The notes: generated by a model not told the origin, from the letters alone. A stretch of 64,000 bases of DNA from Panax quinquefolius (GCA_020205615.1 CM035165.1:29237544-29301543); one strand, 5' to 3'; positions 45,520 to 59,335 are shown, numbered from the stretch's first letter. Numbers and translations: made by a program.

Positions 45520-47610
45520 CCTCCCCGTTGAATATTCTGCAGACTTGGGAACAACCAAGGAGGCCCCGTTTCTCAATGATTGGGGAAGGACTCCCCTCCT
45601 TTGGTTTTTTCGACGTCTTTTGGATTCAAGTCCAGACTTATGACCGTACAACTTTTCCTCTACCATAGAAGGAAGACTTGTTTCTATATCCAACGGCTTG
45701 TGGAAGTTGGGATGACTTTTCCCATTCTGATCACATTCTCCTTCACTTCTTCTCTTATTCATTTAACCACCTTCAGGAATGGAAGTATTGGACCGACGAG
45801 ATACTTGTGAATGCTGATTATGTGGATATATGATGAATGGGTAATATACCCATGAATTGGATACATTCGGGCTTAATTTATTGTTGTTCTCAAGTCTTTT
45901 AGGATGTTTTTATGTGTTTGTGTCTATTCATGCATGTTTTATATTGTTTTGTAGGAATTGGGACAAAAGTTACTTGGATCGACGCTTAGGTTTGCTAGAT
46001 TCGCGTTTTACTTGCCATTTACACGCTAGCTACTTGAGCCAATTTGACTATAGCTCCGGACATTATTTCGAAACACTCAAAGAATGAAATTTGTAGATCT
46101 ACTTTTTCTCTTTCTGGATCATCTTGAATCATCAAAATTGGAGTTCGGACGAAGAGGTTATGACCATTTTCCCAAATGATGTCGGAGCAGAAAATGTCAA
46201 AAAATGGGGCAGCGCCGGGGCGCCCATTTTAAGCCTATTTGCGATCTTAGGGTGCTATAAGGCGTTGTCTGAAGGCGTTCTCAGCGTTGGGGCTGGGCTG
46301 GGGAAGGGCTTGGTGCGGCCTGGACGCGTTTTGGGCGAATTTTGACACCTTTTTGACTCCAAATTGGATTGAGTTTGTTCCTAAGCTCAAAATTAGACTT
46401 GTAATCTATAAATACATGATGTAAGGCATAAAATAAGTAGAGATTACATAGATTAGACTAGATTAAACACTCCTTTAGATGAGAACATAACTCTAGTTCT
46501 TATTAGTTTTGGAGATTGAAGCAACTTGGAGACCATTGAAGATTCAAAGCAGGAGCAAAAGAGGAGTCTCAAGGCTACTGACAATAGATTATATTCTCTT
46601 CTCTTCTCTTACTTTTATCTTTTAATATCTATTCAATTGTGGATTCTTGATTTTAATTCATTAATTATGAACTAACTCTTTCATTAAGATTTTAATTGAA
46701 CTTTTTATGATTATGAATTGATTATTTGATTTATTCTAATTATTTATGTTGAAGTGAATTGTTCATCTTGCCTTATGCTTATTGATTAATTATCCGATCG
46801 AAGAATTACCTTATTACTCTGTAAGGAATTGAGAAAGGAATTCTAGGGTTAGAACCTGGGCATGGTGACATGTGACTTAGTTATTTGCACAAAGGAATAA
46901 GTAGGTTTGTGAATAGAATGAGAATATCTATTTGCCGCATGTAACACATAAAGAATTGAGATTATAACGAGTTTAATTCAATTATTTTGCATAGAGATAT
47001 AACAAAATTAATCTGAATTAAATAGAAGGCAATTTATCACTCAAGAAAGGGCTTTTGGCATTTGAGAATTCCTGTTAACAATTTAGTAGACATAATAATT
47101 GGGATAATTAGATAATTGGTTTATAGTTCATAATTGGGGATATTGGAGTCTTAGCCTTTATTTATTTGAATTCATTTATAAAGTAACCTAGTTTTAATTG
47201 ATTAATTTAGTTTTATTAATTAGAAAAATCACGATTTGAGATTGTTTAAATAAAATTAGTTTGGTTTAAGAATTAGTACTTGGTGATTTTTATCAAATAA
47301 TTCCTCGTGGGAACGATACTCTACTTTCACTTTATTACTTGTTGACCGTGTATACTTGCACGTATTCATTGATTGCGAAATCGATCAACAATATACTAAA
47401 GAGAAGGCTAACATTCTTCGTTGCATCTAGATATGCAGGGACATTCGTATCCAACAGGACCATGGTGCTCCTCTACATGCATATTCATCACTTCTTGGGG
47501 GGAATACACCTCTACTCTGGAGGATGTCTATGTCATCTATCAGTAAGCATTTGCCCCATGCGCGTGAGTCACGCCTTTGGTGAGATGATCCCGCAATTTT
47601 TTTTTTAAGT
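45520..47610 (+). pseudogene. plant-mobile-domain-like coding remnant, split by a solo LTR
   Basis: After TTCTTGCAG at about 45517 the frame reads LPVEYSADLGTTKEAPFLND. Further on, in a shifted frame, are HLQEWKYWTDEILVNADYVD and, beyond the solo LTR, LKRRLTFFVASRYAGTFVSN. Then HFLG and, after one extra G, EYTSTLEDVYV. The order W-xx-W-D, then FVASRYAG, then G-E-x-T-x-TLEDV is that of the plant mobile domain (aminotransferase-like, PMD) found in host MAIN-type proteins and in several transposons. Several frameshifts break it. It reads antisense to the neighbouring minus-strand Tat-like LTR. Similarity is judged by eye from motif order only. Confidence 0.45.
45831..47390 (+). mobile_element. 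Athila-like gypsy solo LTR with ATATA target duplication
   Basis: It begins TGATGAATGGGTAATATACC and ends GCGAAATCGATCAACA, flanked by ATATA at 45826-45830 and 47391-47395. Length is 1560 bases. Typical phrases are TTGGAGTTCGGACGAAGAGG, a GC-rich GGCAGCGCCGGGGCGCCC stretch near 46210, a TATA box (CTATAAATACATGATG near 46407) and CCTCGTGGGAACGATACTCT near the end. The 73-codon frame at 46124 is LTR sequence. Lineage assignment is inferred. Confidence 0.78.
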
Positions 47611-48938
47611 GTTGAAGTCTTGATTCCAGTTTCTAAACACTTCGTGGGGCTTGATGTTTTTTGCAAGCCTCGAAAACGAAAGTCCTAGGAGAGGGAACCT
47701 CTAGGGAAGCAAACCCTAGGAGGGCGAGCTCTAAAGGAGCTCTCCCGGGATATCTTGGAAAATCTTCGATCTAATCCTTCACCACATGATGTAATCCTTC
47801 GAGTCTTGATGCTAAGAATTCTTTGTCTGATGTAAGCTCGGATGGCCTGTTGTGGGTGGTGCAGCACTCTCTTCACGCCTTTCTACAACTTTTTCACATG
47901 ACAATTTTGAGAGTACCGATGAGACTCTTGCTTCTTTGAGAAGGAATCCTTCTGAGACTATTGTTGATGTTCATCCTCCCAAGGAGGATTCCTCCAAGTT
48001 GGTGATTGCTTGGGTGGGTATTGTGGACATGTCTCCTAACTCTCCTTGGACATGTCTCCTAACTCTCCTTGGACATGTCTCTCTTTCATGCTAGGTTGGA
48101 TCTCTTTATTTTCAATCATCATGTTGTTGCACTTCGTTCAGAAGTCACTTCACGTCACCATGAGAATGACTTACTTTATGTAGAGCTTTAGGAGCTTCAA
48201 GATGCCATGGATAAATTGAAGACCAAGCTTTTGGAAAATTGAGTTAGCTGCCCAAGACCTTGAAGGCCTGACAGTCTTGAAGGTCTACTAGCCTCGAAGG
48301 TCTGATAGCATTAAAGGCTTGATAGCCTCGAAGGCCTGAAAACATTGAAGGTCTGATAGCCTTGAAGACCTTATAACCTCGATCGAAGATCTGATAGCAT
48401 TGAAGGCCTGATAGCCTTGAAGATCAAGCTTTAATTATTGTCCTCTCTTCAGTTCGACAGGTCATGACCTTTAGATCATGAACTTTCGTAGTTTTTCTAT
48501 TTCTTGTATCAAAAAAATTCATGTACATATATTTTATTAATCAAATTGTAGTTTCTTTTATCCTTATGGATTGCCTTTAATTTGAACGATTCCTTAAAAC
48601 TCAATATTTAACATTGGATCTTAAGTTATCCAAATTAATACTCCAAGACAACAATAGGTATTATAAACAAGTAACCGTGAATTTTGTTAAAAAAATATGT
48701 ATATATATTTTCTACAAACCAACACTTAAATTTATACTTCTTTTTTTAAAGAAATAAGGAAAACATTCAAGTATAAGTGAAAGTTTGTCAATTCATTGAT
48801 AATCAGATTGCTTTTAACGAAAAGCATAACGTTTCATAGAATAAATCTTGCTTTTATCGAAGAAAGCGTAACGTTCACCACTTTTAGAGATAAAGTGCAA
48901 CTTTCTTGCTTTTGTCGAATGAAGCATAACGTTCGCAC
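47611..48938. other. degenerate transposon-internal region with 20-base minisatellite
   Basis: Possibly the remainder of the mobile-domain gene: frames are short and broken. From 48251 to 48425 about nine units of roughly 20 bases (CTGATAGCCTTGAAGGC type, with a palindromic AAGGCCTT core) are repeated. From 48770 to 48930 three copies of a block with CTTTTNTCGAAGAAAGCATAAC words occur. Confidence 0.5.
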
Positions 48939-48958
48939 GGATCCCAGCAGAGTCGCCA
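48939..48958 (-). promoter_or_regulatory. primer-binding-site-like sequence of a minus-strand element
   Basis: On the minus strand TGGCGACTCTGCTGGGATCC follows the LTR end after a short spacer. It begins TGG and is complementary to a tRNA 3' end of the GAGTCGCCA type. Tat/Ogre elements are known to use an arginine tRNA primer. Which tRNA this is was not checked. Confidence 0.45.
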
Positions 48959-51900
48959 AAGAAATGTGGGCAAGAAAATCATACCTTGCTAGTTAGGATT
49001 TCGTGTTGGCTGAGGAGGAGAGAAATCCACGAAGAGCATAGAATTGGTTGATTGATTAAAGAGAGGAGAAGAACAAGTGGGCGATTACTCCAACGGCACG
49101 TGGTAGAACTCCTAGAATCCGGGAACCGTATTAGGTTAGCAGGGATTCCAAGAGCCTTCTTGAGTGCTTCGAGTTGAGAGAATGTCCAAACATTTTAGTG
49201 CTTTTAGATGGAATATCCAAGCCTTAAGTCACCAAAAGAGTTCCCCCCTTTCCTAGAATGGAAGGGGTATTTATAGAGTTTCATGGATTTAAGTAGTCAC
49301 ATGTTAGACACATGTTTTTCAAGAAAATTCCAGAAATGCCCTTTAGTCATTAGAATAATTTAAGACCCCAACTTATTATAAATAAAATTGAATTTCTCTA
49401 TTTATTATCTTGAAATAATAAGGTGATAATTAGATATAATACTTTGGTTATGGGTGAAATGTGCAAATTTTGTAAAATAAGCAAGTGGTTATAAAATAAT
49501 CATTGTTGTCGGGGAATATTCATTTGTCATGGAATATTCTTTTGTTTGGAAATATTCGTATGATATCACAGCTTGATCAATTATGGGCCCCATAACTGTA
49601 ATAACTATTTCGGATGAAGAAAACGACAAGTTTGAGTTTTTATAAATAACTACAGTTGTTATTCTTAATAACACGCTGGAATACCCGTTGGTTAAAATAT
49701 AATAATACGGCGTGGATCGTAGTATTGTTGAATTATTGATTCTTACGTAAGAAGACACTACTCAATAATTGTTACAAATAATTACTTTGCTCAATATTTT
49801 ATTTTATTGATTCAATAATTGTTTAGCGTTGATATTTTATATTATTGTTGTTTCAATAATTATCAACGCATGAGATTTCTCATTATCGATTAATAATTCA
49901 TATTATTTGAATAATATTATTAGATAACATTATTAGCAATGTCTAGAAAGTTACATCGAGGAGAGGTTTGGTCACCTAATCAAGCGGCCAATAAAGGAGA
50001 AATTCTTATTGGAAAGCCCCTATTTCACAGGAACGGCTACGATTGTCATTATTGTGATTCTCGTAATATTATTTGTGAATAATTATTTATTGATTTATAT
50101 AATAAGGAAATATTTATTTTATGGAAGGAAATATTTTTTTTATGTGGTTATAATTGAAGGAATTCTGCAGGAAATTATTTGTTGAAAGTTGGTAATTATT
50201 TTCTCCGATAAAATATTTATTCATATACATTATCATAATATATTATAATTGTTTAATAATATTATTATTATAATATATAAGCATGTGGTAATTAGAAACG
50301 AAAGTAAGCAAGATGTTTTTGAATACCTTGTTGGAAACATATATGGTTTAGTTGGTGGAAATGGTGGGTGAGAAAGTTGCCTGCAAATTCTAATTTTTTC
50401 AAATGTATTACAGGAGCATTGTTGTTTTTTTTCAAAGATGAGTCATGCCTTGTTTTTTTTTCAAAGCTGGCTGGTTTCCTTTCTTTCCTGCAACTCATTT
50501 TTCAAAGTGTGGCCCCAACCATTTAAAATGAGAAAAGTTAGGAATTTAGGAATTGAATTGCCTGCAAAGTTTTAGTGTGGCCCCAACCATTGAAATAAGG
50601 AGAGTTAGGCTTGAAAATTTGGCAGAGAGGTTAGGCAGAAAAGTTAGGCAAATATGTTTAACTTTTCTCCTTCCGTTGCTATAAATAGGGGGTAACCCCT
50701 CCTTCCTCAATCACACCTTCTAATCAGAAATTCATATTCTATATTATTGTGAGTATTTTTCTTGAGTATAAGAATATTTTGAGCGTAGTTTTTCTGCAAG
50801 ATTTTCTCAGAATAATATCCGATATTTCAGTCAAATCCAGTTTAACCAGGGTAAAGGATATTATTTTATTTCAATACTCGTAAGAAATATTATTTTCATT
50901 CATACTCCATAGTATGGAAGGAATATTATTTCATTTCATATCCCTAAATTTGAACTTACTATGGTAAGTATTGCTTCTATAATTTCTGAAATGATTAGAA
51001 ATTTCGTTTCATCAAATATCATTTCATAGGATTATTGGTCTGAACTTTTTATCAAATTTGGAACTTTTTACGATGGCATCGCTTCACTTGCATCGCTTCA
51101 CGATTCGCTCACGGTCATCGTTTCACAAAAGAAAAAAAATTTATTTTTTTTCTCTTCTAAGTTATCTGTTGTGACCCTTATTCTTGAAATTTAATCCATG
51201 TTTTGATCTTCGTTCTTGAATTTCACTCCACTATAGTTTATTATGGAGTATTATTGAACTTGGATAGACTGAAATATGAATCCCTAATATTTGTCCTTTT
51301 GTCTCACTGGATTCGTTCTTTAAAATATTTTTCATCTTCCTCAGTCCTAAATGATGATATTACTGAATATCTTTGGCCCGTAGTGCAAAAATGAATGATT
51401 AACTGATGAATATCTTTGGCCCGTAGTGCAAAGATGAACATGTGTTGAGATGAACATGACCAACTGGTGAGACAAATGAATATCTTTGGCCTGTAGTGCA
51501 AAGATGAATATTTGATTCAAGATATATTGATTGATGTTACAGGGATAAAATATTGATGATGGACTTTTAAATCTTAGAAGATAATAGAATTCTTTTTTTA
51601 CTTGACTCTTCTAATGGATTGTTGTTTCCGCTGCAGTTGTTGATCTAAAACTTGTTGTCTAATATATTTTATCAGATTTTTTCCTGTTGAAGACTAATGA
51701 TAAATTGTTGTATATTATCTTAGTCATAATATTCTTTCTCGGGCTAGGCTGAGATTGCCTTTTTTCCTTTTTGTTCCATTTTTCTTCCTGGAGATGAGAA
51801 CCTAGCAGAACTAAATGGGTTTGGGTGATGGTTCAGGATAGATGTATTAATAGTCCTCACTATTTTATAAAATAGTGTATCAATAATTGTAATGAAGACT

Positions 51901-51989
51901 CCTTTTGAGTTTGTATACTCTCTATTAGACGATATTTGTATTCAAACTCACAGTATATGTGTTGTCGTATTTTGCACGATAATTGAATT

Positions 51990-54564
51990 TGTAAGACCCC
52001 AACTTATTATTAATGAAATTTAATTTTCTCTATTTATTATTTTGAAATAGTAAGGGTTGATTTGATTAATGTGGATAGTTAGGGGTAAAATACGCAAATA
52101 TTTCAAAATAAGCAAGTGGTTATAAAATATTCATTGTTGTTGGGGAATATTAGTTTAGTCGTGGAATATTCAGATCTTTTTGGGAATATTCGATGACGAT
52201 GGTGAGCCATGTGTGAGCCCCATAACGGAAAGCGATTGGATGAAGAAAACGACAAATATAAGTGGCGTGAGTTATTACAGAATTATCTTGTTAAAATACT
52301 CTCGTGGTTAAAACACGATGAAGACACGGTATTGCACAATTATTGATTCTTACGTCTGAAGGCACTACTCAATAATGGTTCTGATAATTCTTATTCAAAG
52401 ATTATATTGATTTAATAATTGCTGCGTTGATATTTTATATTCTTTGTTGTTTCAATAATTGTCATTACACAAGATTTTTCACTATCGAGTAATAATTCAT
52501 ATTATCTGAATAAGATTATTAGATAACATTATTGGCGATGTCTAGAAAGTTCTGTACAGGAGAGGTTTGGTCACCTAATTGCGGCAAGAGAAGAGAAATT
52601 CTTATTGGAAAGCCCCCTCTTTCCTGGGAACTGCCTAGTTGTCAATATTGTGATTCTGTAATATTATTTGTGAATAAATAATTATTGATTCATATGATGA
52701 GGAAAATATTGATTTTATGTGGATATAGATAGAGAAAATTTTTAATGTGACAATTGTTGAAAATTGAAATTTTATCTTTTTACGATAAAATAATTTCATT
52801 TAAATATATTATTATATTTTAATAATATAATAATGGTGATATTTTTACAACGAATGTGGGATATATGAGTATATCTGAGGAGGAAGAGATTTTTTATTTA
52901 CGATAAATGTTTAAAACATGTTAAACATGTCAAATTGGACCCCATTTATCGAATGAAATTTGATTATATACCAGAAAATCCCCGTTTGTGAATTTCGATC
53001 AATTTCATTTGAATTTGAAAAACTTTCTTCTGAAAGTTGTAGAGAATTGAATTTCCTATAAAAAAGTCGCGAGATTCAAATTTTCTACGATAAAAGGGCT
53101 ATTTATTGTGAATTATTGAAGTTCAAGTTCAAAATAATTGATTTTGGAAGTTTAAATTATTTTAAATAAGAAAAACGTTTTAGAATGTTTGGGGCATCTT
53201 TAACATGTGTTTGATGGTTTGAAATCGATTCTAGGCATGCGTAGGAAATTTATATAATTATATTATTAATTTATTAAATTTTACGCTTTGAATGGTGTTC
53301 TAAAGCAATTTCCTATAATTAGGTCTTGGGGTTAGAATTGAAAATCACACCGTAAACTGAAGTTTTCTCTCTATATTATTAGGCGTTTTTGAGTATACTT
53401 TGAGTATTGTTAGACGGTCTGAAGTTCCTTTCAAAGACTATACCCTTGATTCCAAATTGTAAGTACTAATCTTTCGAGGTAAGGGATATTTTTTTTTTTT
53501 CGTAATGATATTATTTTTCAATATCATTATGTTGAAATATTGATCTGAAGTTTTATCAAATTTGGAACTTTTGGTGTCGAGTTCTTATTCACGATATCTC
53601 GACATTTATTCACGATATCTACACTTATTCACGAATCACGACACTATTCATCTAAAAATGAAAAAATTTCTTTTTCATTCTAAAATATCTATTCGGATAC
53701 TAGCGTGATTGTATCCATGTTTTGATCATTCTTGAATTTTACACACCCTATGATTATTTTTGAGGTATTTTTTGGGCGTGGATAAAACAAAGTACGAATC
53801 CTTAATCCTTAATCCTTGTCATTTTGTTTCACCGAATTAATTTCTTTAAAAATATTTTTCATCATCTTCATCTTAAATGATGATATTATGGAATATCTTT
53901 GGCTGTAGTCTAAAGATGAATGATTTCTGAAGAATATCTTTTGCCAGTAGTGCAAAGATGAACAGTGTTTAGATGAACATGACCAATCGATGAATATCTT
54001 TGGCTCAGTAGTGCAAAAGATGAATATTTGATTCGGATGTATATTGATTGATGTTACGGGGATAAAAGATAGACGATGAACTTTTAAATTCATACATGAA
54101 GATAGTAGTTTGCATTCTCTACTTAACTCTTCTAATGAATTATTATTTCAATGCGAATATTGATTTAAAATTTGTTGTCTATTGTATTCTATTAGATTTT
54201 TCCCTCGTTGAAGACTAACGATAATTTGTTGTATATTATCTTAGTCATAATATTCTTTATTGGGCTAGTTGAGCTCACCCTTTTCCTTTTTGTTCCATTT
54301 TTCTTCTCAAGAGGCGAGAATATAAGCGAATGAGTGGGATATGGAATGAAGGTTCTAGAAAAGAGTTGTTTAGTAGTCCTCACCATTTTGTAAAATAATG
54401 TATCAATAAATGTGATGAGGATTTATTTGAGTATAGATATTGTCAGAGATAATATTTGTATTCAAACTCACGATTTCTTGTTGTTGTAATAATAAAGTTG
54501 TAGTTGTTTACATGCTATGTATTGTAACTCGAATGGGTGATGTATACCTATTTTGGGGGCGTCA
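51990..54564 (+). repeat. 5' LTR of element C2
   Basis: It begins TGTAAGACCCCAACTTATTA. The end is damaged: GGGGGCGTCATGG where relatives read GTCACAG. The TATA region reads CCTATAATTAGG, against CCTATAAATAGGG in the 3' LTR. GAATATCTTTGGC-type units occur at 53890-54030. Confidence 0.85.
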
Positions 54565-54568
54565 TGGT

Positions 54569-54580
54569 TGGTATCGAGCT
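54569..54580 (+). promoter_or_regulatory. primer binding site of element C2
   Basis: TGGTATCGAGCT follows the LTR. It resembles TGGTATCAGAGC (initiator Met tRNA) with a one-base loss, and is followed by TTAGGGATATGATC as in element B. Confidence 0.7.
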
Positions 54581-54724
54581 TAGGGATATGATCTCCAAGC
54601 GGAGATCGGGGAATAGAACTAGGAGGGAGAGAGAGTAAATCCTTCCCATTAGTGTGTCCTACCTACCTAAGCTTATTTGTTAGTTGGTCGAGATATAGGG
54701 ATATTATGTGATATATTGATTTCC

Positions 54725-55974
54725 TTAATTAACCCTTGTTTTATGACGGTATTTGAGAATGTCGATGAGAATATTAACAATGGAAATGAGGGCCGTGGAG
54801 ACGCTCAGTACTCATCAACGAGGAGAACGTCTGCAGCAGTGGCAATGTTCCTCCCAACAACAACACCATTGAAAGCGGATGATGAGCAGGGGGATGTTTA
54901 GAAGCTTTTTGCGATTAAATGCAAAAAATCGACGAGGAGACTCGTGTTCAAAATACGAGGAGAAATGATAGCATTATTCACGGGTTGTCACAAATGCCGA
55001 TTCAAAGAGTTGGGACCACCGAATTTAAGGAAAGCGGATCCGATCATGGCGGAAACATGGGTCAAGCAAATTACCAAGATATTCGATGTCTTGGGATGCA
55101 CGGAGGAACGTAAGGTTCCATTCGCCACCTTTATGTTCCTTGGCGAAGGCGACTCACTGGTGGAGTCTGCATGAAGCGTACTCCATCCATACACCGCACT
55201 CGGCATGTCTTGGGAGACATTTGAGAATTATTTAATGACAAATACTTTCCTGAAAGTGTTACGTCGTATGAAGGAAGTGGAGTTCATCGATTAGAACAAA
55301 ACAACACGACGGTGTCTCAAATGACGAGGCAAAGTTTGCGAGTTATCCGTTTCAGACCTCATTTGGTGGAGAATGAGGAACGTATGACGCGATGTTTACG
55401 AGAGGTTTGAAACCCTATCGACGACAATATCTCATTTCTCATAAATTTTCTCTATTCGAGATGTTGTTAATGTGGCTCAATTATTAGAAGCGAGATAACG
55501 AGTATGTTCAAATGAGGGACCATAACCGAGGATCGTACTGGAGATAAAGATCAGCAATGAATAATGATAACCAACGGAGAAAGAAACAGACGGACAAAAT
55601 GGTAACCACTCGTGGTAATCATGGCCATGAAAATAGAAGAAGCGAGTCGGGAGGAGATTTTAAAAGAGGAGATTTAATAACGACCATGAGAAGCGACAGT
55701 CTTAAGAAGAATCGGTTCTAAGGGAGGAGAACGACCACCCGTTATATCTTTACAAATGCGGAAAGAGGGACATATCGATCAAACCCCCCACACAGATTCA
55801 AGGTATGCTATAGTTGTGGAAAGGAAGGACATATCGCTTTCGAGATTATCTGATGGCGAAACCTAGTTCAATGAGGGACGGTGACTCAAAAGATCGTCCC
55901 TGAAAAAGTCAAAGTCAACGATTAGGAAGAGCGTTTGTTGTGACCGGTCAAAATGCGAGAACCCAAACGAGGTG
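54725..55974 (+). pseudogene. gag of element C2, multiply frameshifted
   Basis: Pieces of gag are recognisable in changing frames: FKESGSDHGGN-like linker at about 55010, KQITKIFDVLGC at 55065, KVPFATFMFLGEGDS at 55110, KYFPESVTS-like around 55240, and degenerate zinc-knuckle remnants at 55745-55850 (YKCGK and VEKEGH). Almost every segment of 50-150 bases changes frame relative to element B. No continuous gag could be made. The role would be particle formation, as in B. Confidence 0.7.
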
Positions 55975-57235
55975 ATCACGGGTAAGCTATTTATAAATTC
56001 TTACGAAGTTTATACCTTACTTGATAATCTGGGTCTTTACCCATTCATTTATCTCTCCTGCATGTACTCAACGTTTAAACTTGACTCGGGAGAAATTAGA
56101 CTTTGACCTATCTCGTGGAAACTCCGTTAGGAGAAACTTTCATCACATCCACCGCTTATAAATCTTGTTTGATTCAAGTTGGCACCATCACCTTACCGCC
56201 AACCTTATCTCTTTAAAGATACTTGCTTTTGATGTGATTTTAGGGATTGATTGGTTAACTACTCATCACGCCAAAATTGATTGTTTTCGTAAGGTTGTTA
56301 GTTTTTATATTCTAACCAACCTGTTGTATGCAATTCAAGCAACTAAACCATTAAAATCAATCACCGTCATATCTAATCATAAAGCTATTCGTTTATTGAA
56401 AAGCGGATGTCAAGCTTTCTTAGCCCATGTTATGGATTTGAATAAAGACACGTCAAATTTGAATAATATTCACTGTTGTTATTGACTTTCCTCGGCGTAT
56501 TTCTGAAGAACTTCCTTGCCTACCCCGTAACGTGAAGTTGAATTCTTTATTGATCTTGAACTGATACAAGCCCATTTCTAAAACCCATATCGAATGGCTC
56601 TATTGAACTTCGTGAGTTAAAGGTCCAACTCACAGAATTGTTGGACATCGCCATTAAATCCCCAAGACATCTCCTTGGGGTGCTCTGTTTTATTCGTAAA
56701 GAAGAAAGAAGCGGGAGTATGCGACTTTAGTATTGACTATCTGGAATTGAACCATGTCACCATCAAGAATAGGTATCCTCTACCTCGTATTGATGACTTG
56801 TTTGACCAATTCTGCGAGGGCACAATTCTTTTCAAAAATCGATCTTTGTTCTCGGATATCATCAATTTGAAGATTAGAATCGAGGATATTCCAAAGACGC
56901 CTTGTAACTCGATTATGGGCATTATGAATTCTTAGTCATGTCCTTCTTGATTGACTAATGCTCCTGCTGACTTTCATGGATATGATGAACCGAGTATTCA
57001 AGGAATATTTGGATCGATTCGTTGTTGTTTTTTTATTGATGACATCCTCATATATTCCAAAAGTCGTGAAGATCATGAGCACCATTTGAAGTCGGTACTC
57101 CAAAGGCTTCGTGAAAACAAACTATATGCCAAATTGAAGAAATGCGAGTTACGGCTTGAGAAGTAGCATTCCTTGGGCACGCGTGGTGTCGAAACATGGA
57201 GTATCCGTGGACCCGCCAAGATTGAAGCAATACAA
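55975..57235 (+). pseudogene. protease and reverse transcriptase of element C2
   Basis: The protease region keeps LISLKILAFDVILGIDWLTT and reads through the position where B has a stop (DCFRKVVSF). Its active-site DNA is altered: GATAATCTGGGTCT, against GATACCGGTTCT in B, so DTG is lost in this reading. The RT region from about 56640 keeps [33 protein letters not shown] in a shifted frame, [19 protein letters not shown] (57035-57095) and [14 protein letters not shown]. Frame changes occur near 56710, 56810, 56925 and 57020. Confidence 0.72.
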
Positions 57236-57839
57236 AGTTGGGAGCAACCAAGTCGGTGGCCAAAAACGTAGCTTTTTGGGCTTAATGGTTATTATCGGAG
57301 ATTCGTGGAAGGGTTTTCTCGAATCGCTACTCCATTAACTTAGCTAACTTTCGGAAGGATACAAAATTCGTTTATAGCGAAGAATGCGAGAAAAGTTTTC
57401 AAGAGCTTAAGAGGAGACTTATTTCTAAGACTGTTCTAACAATACCATCCGGTTCGGATGGATTTGTTATCTCTGGCGATGCTTGAGCAAAGGGTTAGGA
57501 TGTGTTCTCATGCAACGTGAGAAAAGTCATAGCTTTATGCCTCGCGACAACTTAAAGAGTATGAGAGGAATTATCCTACTCATGATCTAGAGTTAGCGGC
57601 AATCGTTTTGCGCTAAAGATATGGAGGCACTATCTATATGGGGAGAAAGTGGAGATATATTCGGATCATAAAAGCCTTAAATATTTTTTCACTCAAAAAG
57701 AACTCAACATGCGTGACGACGTTGGCTCGAGCTATTGAAAGACTACGACCACACTATTCAATACCATCCTGGAAAAAGCGAACGTGGTAGTGGACGCGTT
57801 GAGTAGAAGATCATATCTTGCGGAATGAGTGCGATGATG
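57236..57839 (+). pseudogene. RNase H of element C2
   Basis: Homologous DNA to the RNase H of [15 protein letters not shown] at about 57385, then a GDASG-like catalytic region near 57475, [13 protein letters not shown] at 57555, and [14 protein letters not shown] at about 57665. It ends LSRR near 57800. Frameshifts near 57350, 57480, 57530, 57610 and 57715 break it. A block between the RNase H end and the integrase (about 100 bases in B) is missing near 57840. Confidence 0.7.
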
Positions 57840-59335
57840 TCAAGTATACGACGTAGAGCCAACTTTAATAGAAAAAGTTAAGGTTACTCAAGCCACCAAC
57901 CCGGAGCCGATGCGTATGAAGAAGAAAAAGTACAAGAAGGAGCTATTCCTAAGGGCGAGAATTGATGAAGAAGGGATACTTGAGTCCACTCTAGACTTTG
58001 TGTCCCTAACGACTCGATTTGAAGTACAAGATTATGATGGAGGCACCACAATACACCATTTGCAATCCATCCTGGAAGTACTAAAATGTATCGTGATCTT
58101 GACATACATTTTGGTGGAACAATATGAAGAGAGATTGCAAAGTTTATCTCGATGTGTTTAACTTGCTTAACGTGTAAAGGCGGAGCATCTAGTACCTAAG
58201 GTCCGTTGCAACCACTTGAGATTCCGAAATGGAAGTGGAACACATTACCATGGATTTCGTTCGGGTCTTCCTACGGTTTCTCAAGGCATCAATGTTATTT
58301 GGGTTATTGTTGATAGATTAACCAAGTCTCGCTTTCATTTCTTGCCGATACGGAGACTTATTCCTTGAACGTCTTGCTAGTATGTGCGTGAATGAGATTG
58401 TGAGGTTGCATGGCATGCCAAGATCCATAGTTTGGATCGTGACCCAAGATTTACTTCAAGATTTTGGGTTAGCTTGCAAAAAGCTATGGGCACAGATTTA
58501 CTGATTGATTCGACATACCATCCTCAAAGCAGACGAATGACAATCGAAAGGACTATTCAAACTCTTGAAGATCTATTAAGACTACGTGTCCTGAGACTTC
58601 AAGGTCATTGAGATAAGTATTTACCATTGGTGGAATTCTCCTACAACAACAGATTATCGAGCAAGTATAGGTGTGGCTCCATTTGAAGCATTATATGGAC
58701 GAAAAGTGTCGCTTCCAAAGATATGTTGGGACGAGGTGGGTGAAGCAACATTGTTGGGGCCGGAGTTGAGTGCGTATGACTACTGAAAAGATCCAAATGA
58801 TTCGACAACGTATACAAATGGCACAAGATCGACAAAAGAGTTATGCGGATCTTCATCGAAAGGACGTGGAATTTAGTGTGGGGATCATGTATTGTTGCGA
58901 GTTGCTCCATGGAAGGGAGTTACAAGATTTGGGAAGAGAGGAAAGCTCAATCCACGATTTATTGGTCCATTTCAAATTCTTGACCGAGTAGTAGAAATGT
59001 AGCTATAGACTTGCGTTACCTCGAAAGTATGTCTCGTGTTCATAATGTGTTTCACATATCCATGCTTCGTAAATATGTGAAAGACACGAACCACGCGATA
59101 TAGAGTTAGAACCGGACGAAATAGCCAAAGACTTAACGTATGAGGAGGTACCACAAGAGATCTTGGATAGGAAGGGCATGTCCCTACGCTTAGAAAGGTC
59201 ATACCACAAGTTAAAGTTTTGTGGAGGAATCATGCTTTATAGAAATGAAATGACACAGGAATTGGAAACGGAAATGAAAGCGAGTATCCTCACCTTTTGA
59301 AACACCGTGCGTCGTCGATTTCGAGGACGAAATTT
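57840..59335 (+). pseudogene. integrase and C-terminal tail of element C2
   Basis: The N-terminal integrase keeps the zinc-finger half that B has lost (CLTCKAE-like codons at 58155-58185). The core shows [10 protein letters not shown] at 58300, a [15 protein letters not shown] stretch near 58440, RLKADE-like DNA near 58530, and PLVEFSYNN at 58625. The C-terminal part has [20 protein letters not shown] (58810-58870). The tail encodes YEEVPQEILDRK and ends FEDEIS near 59330. Frames change about every 100 bases. It is dead as written. Confidence 0.7.

Noticed and set aside
46124..46345. 73-residue frame ending GLGKGLVRPGRVLGEF
   Set aside because: Lies within a solo LTR with exact target duplication; GC-rich LTR sequence, not a protein.
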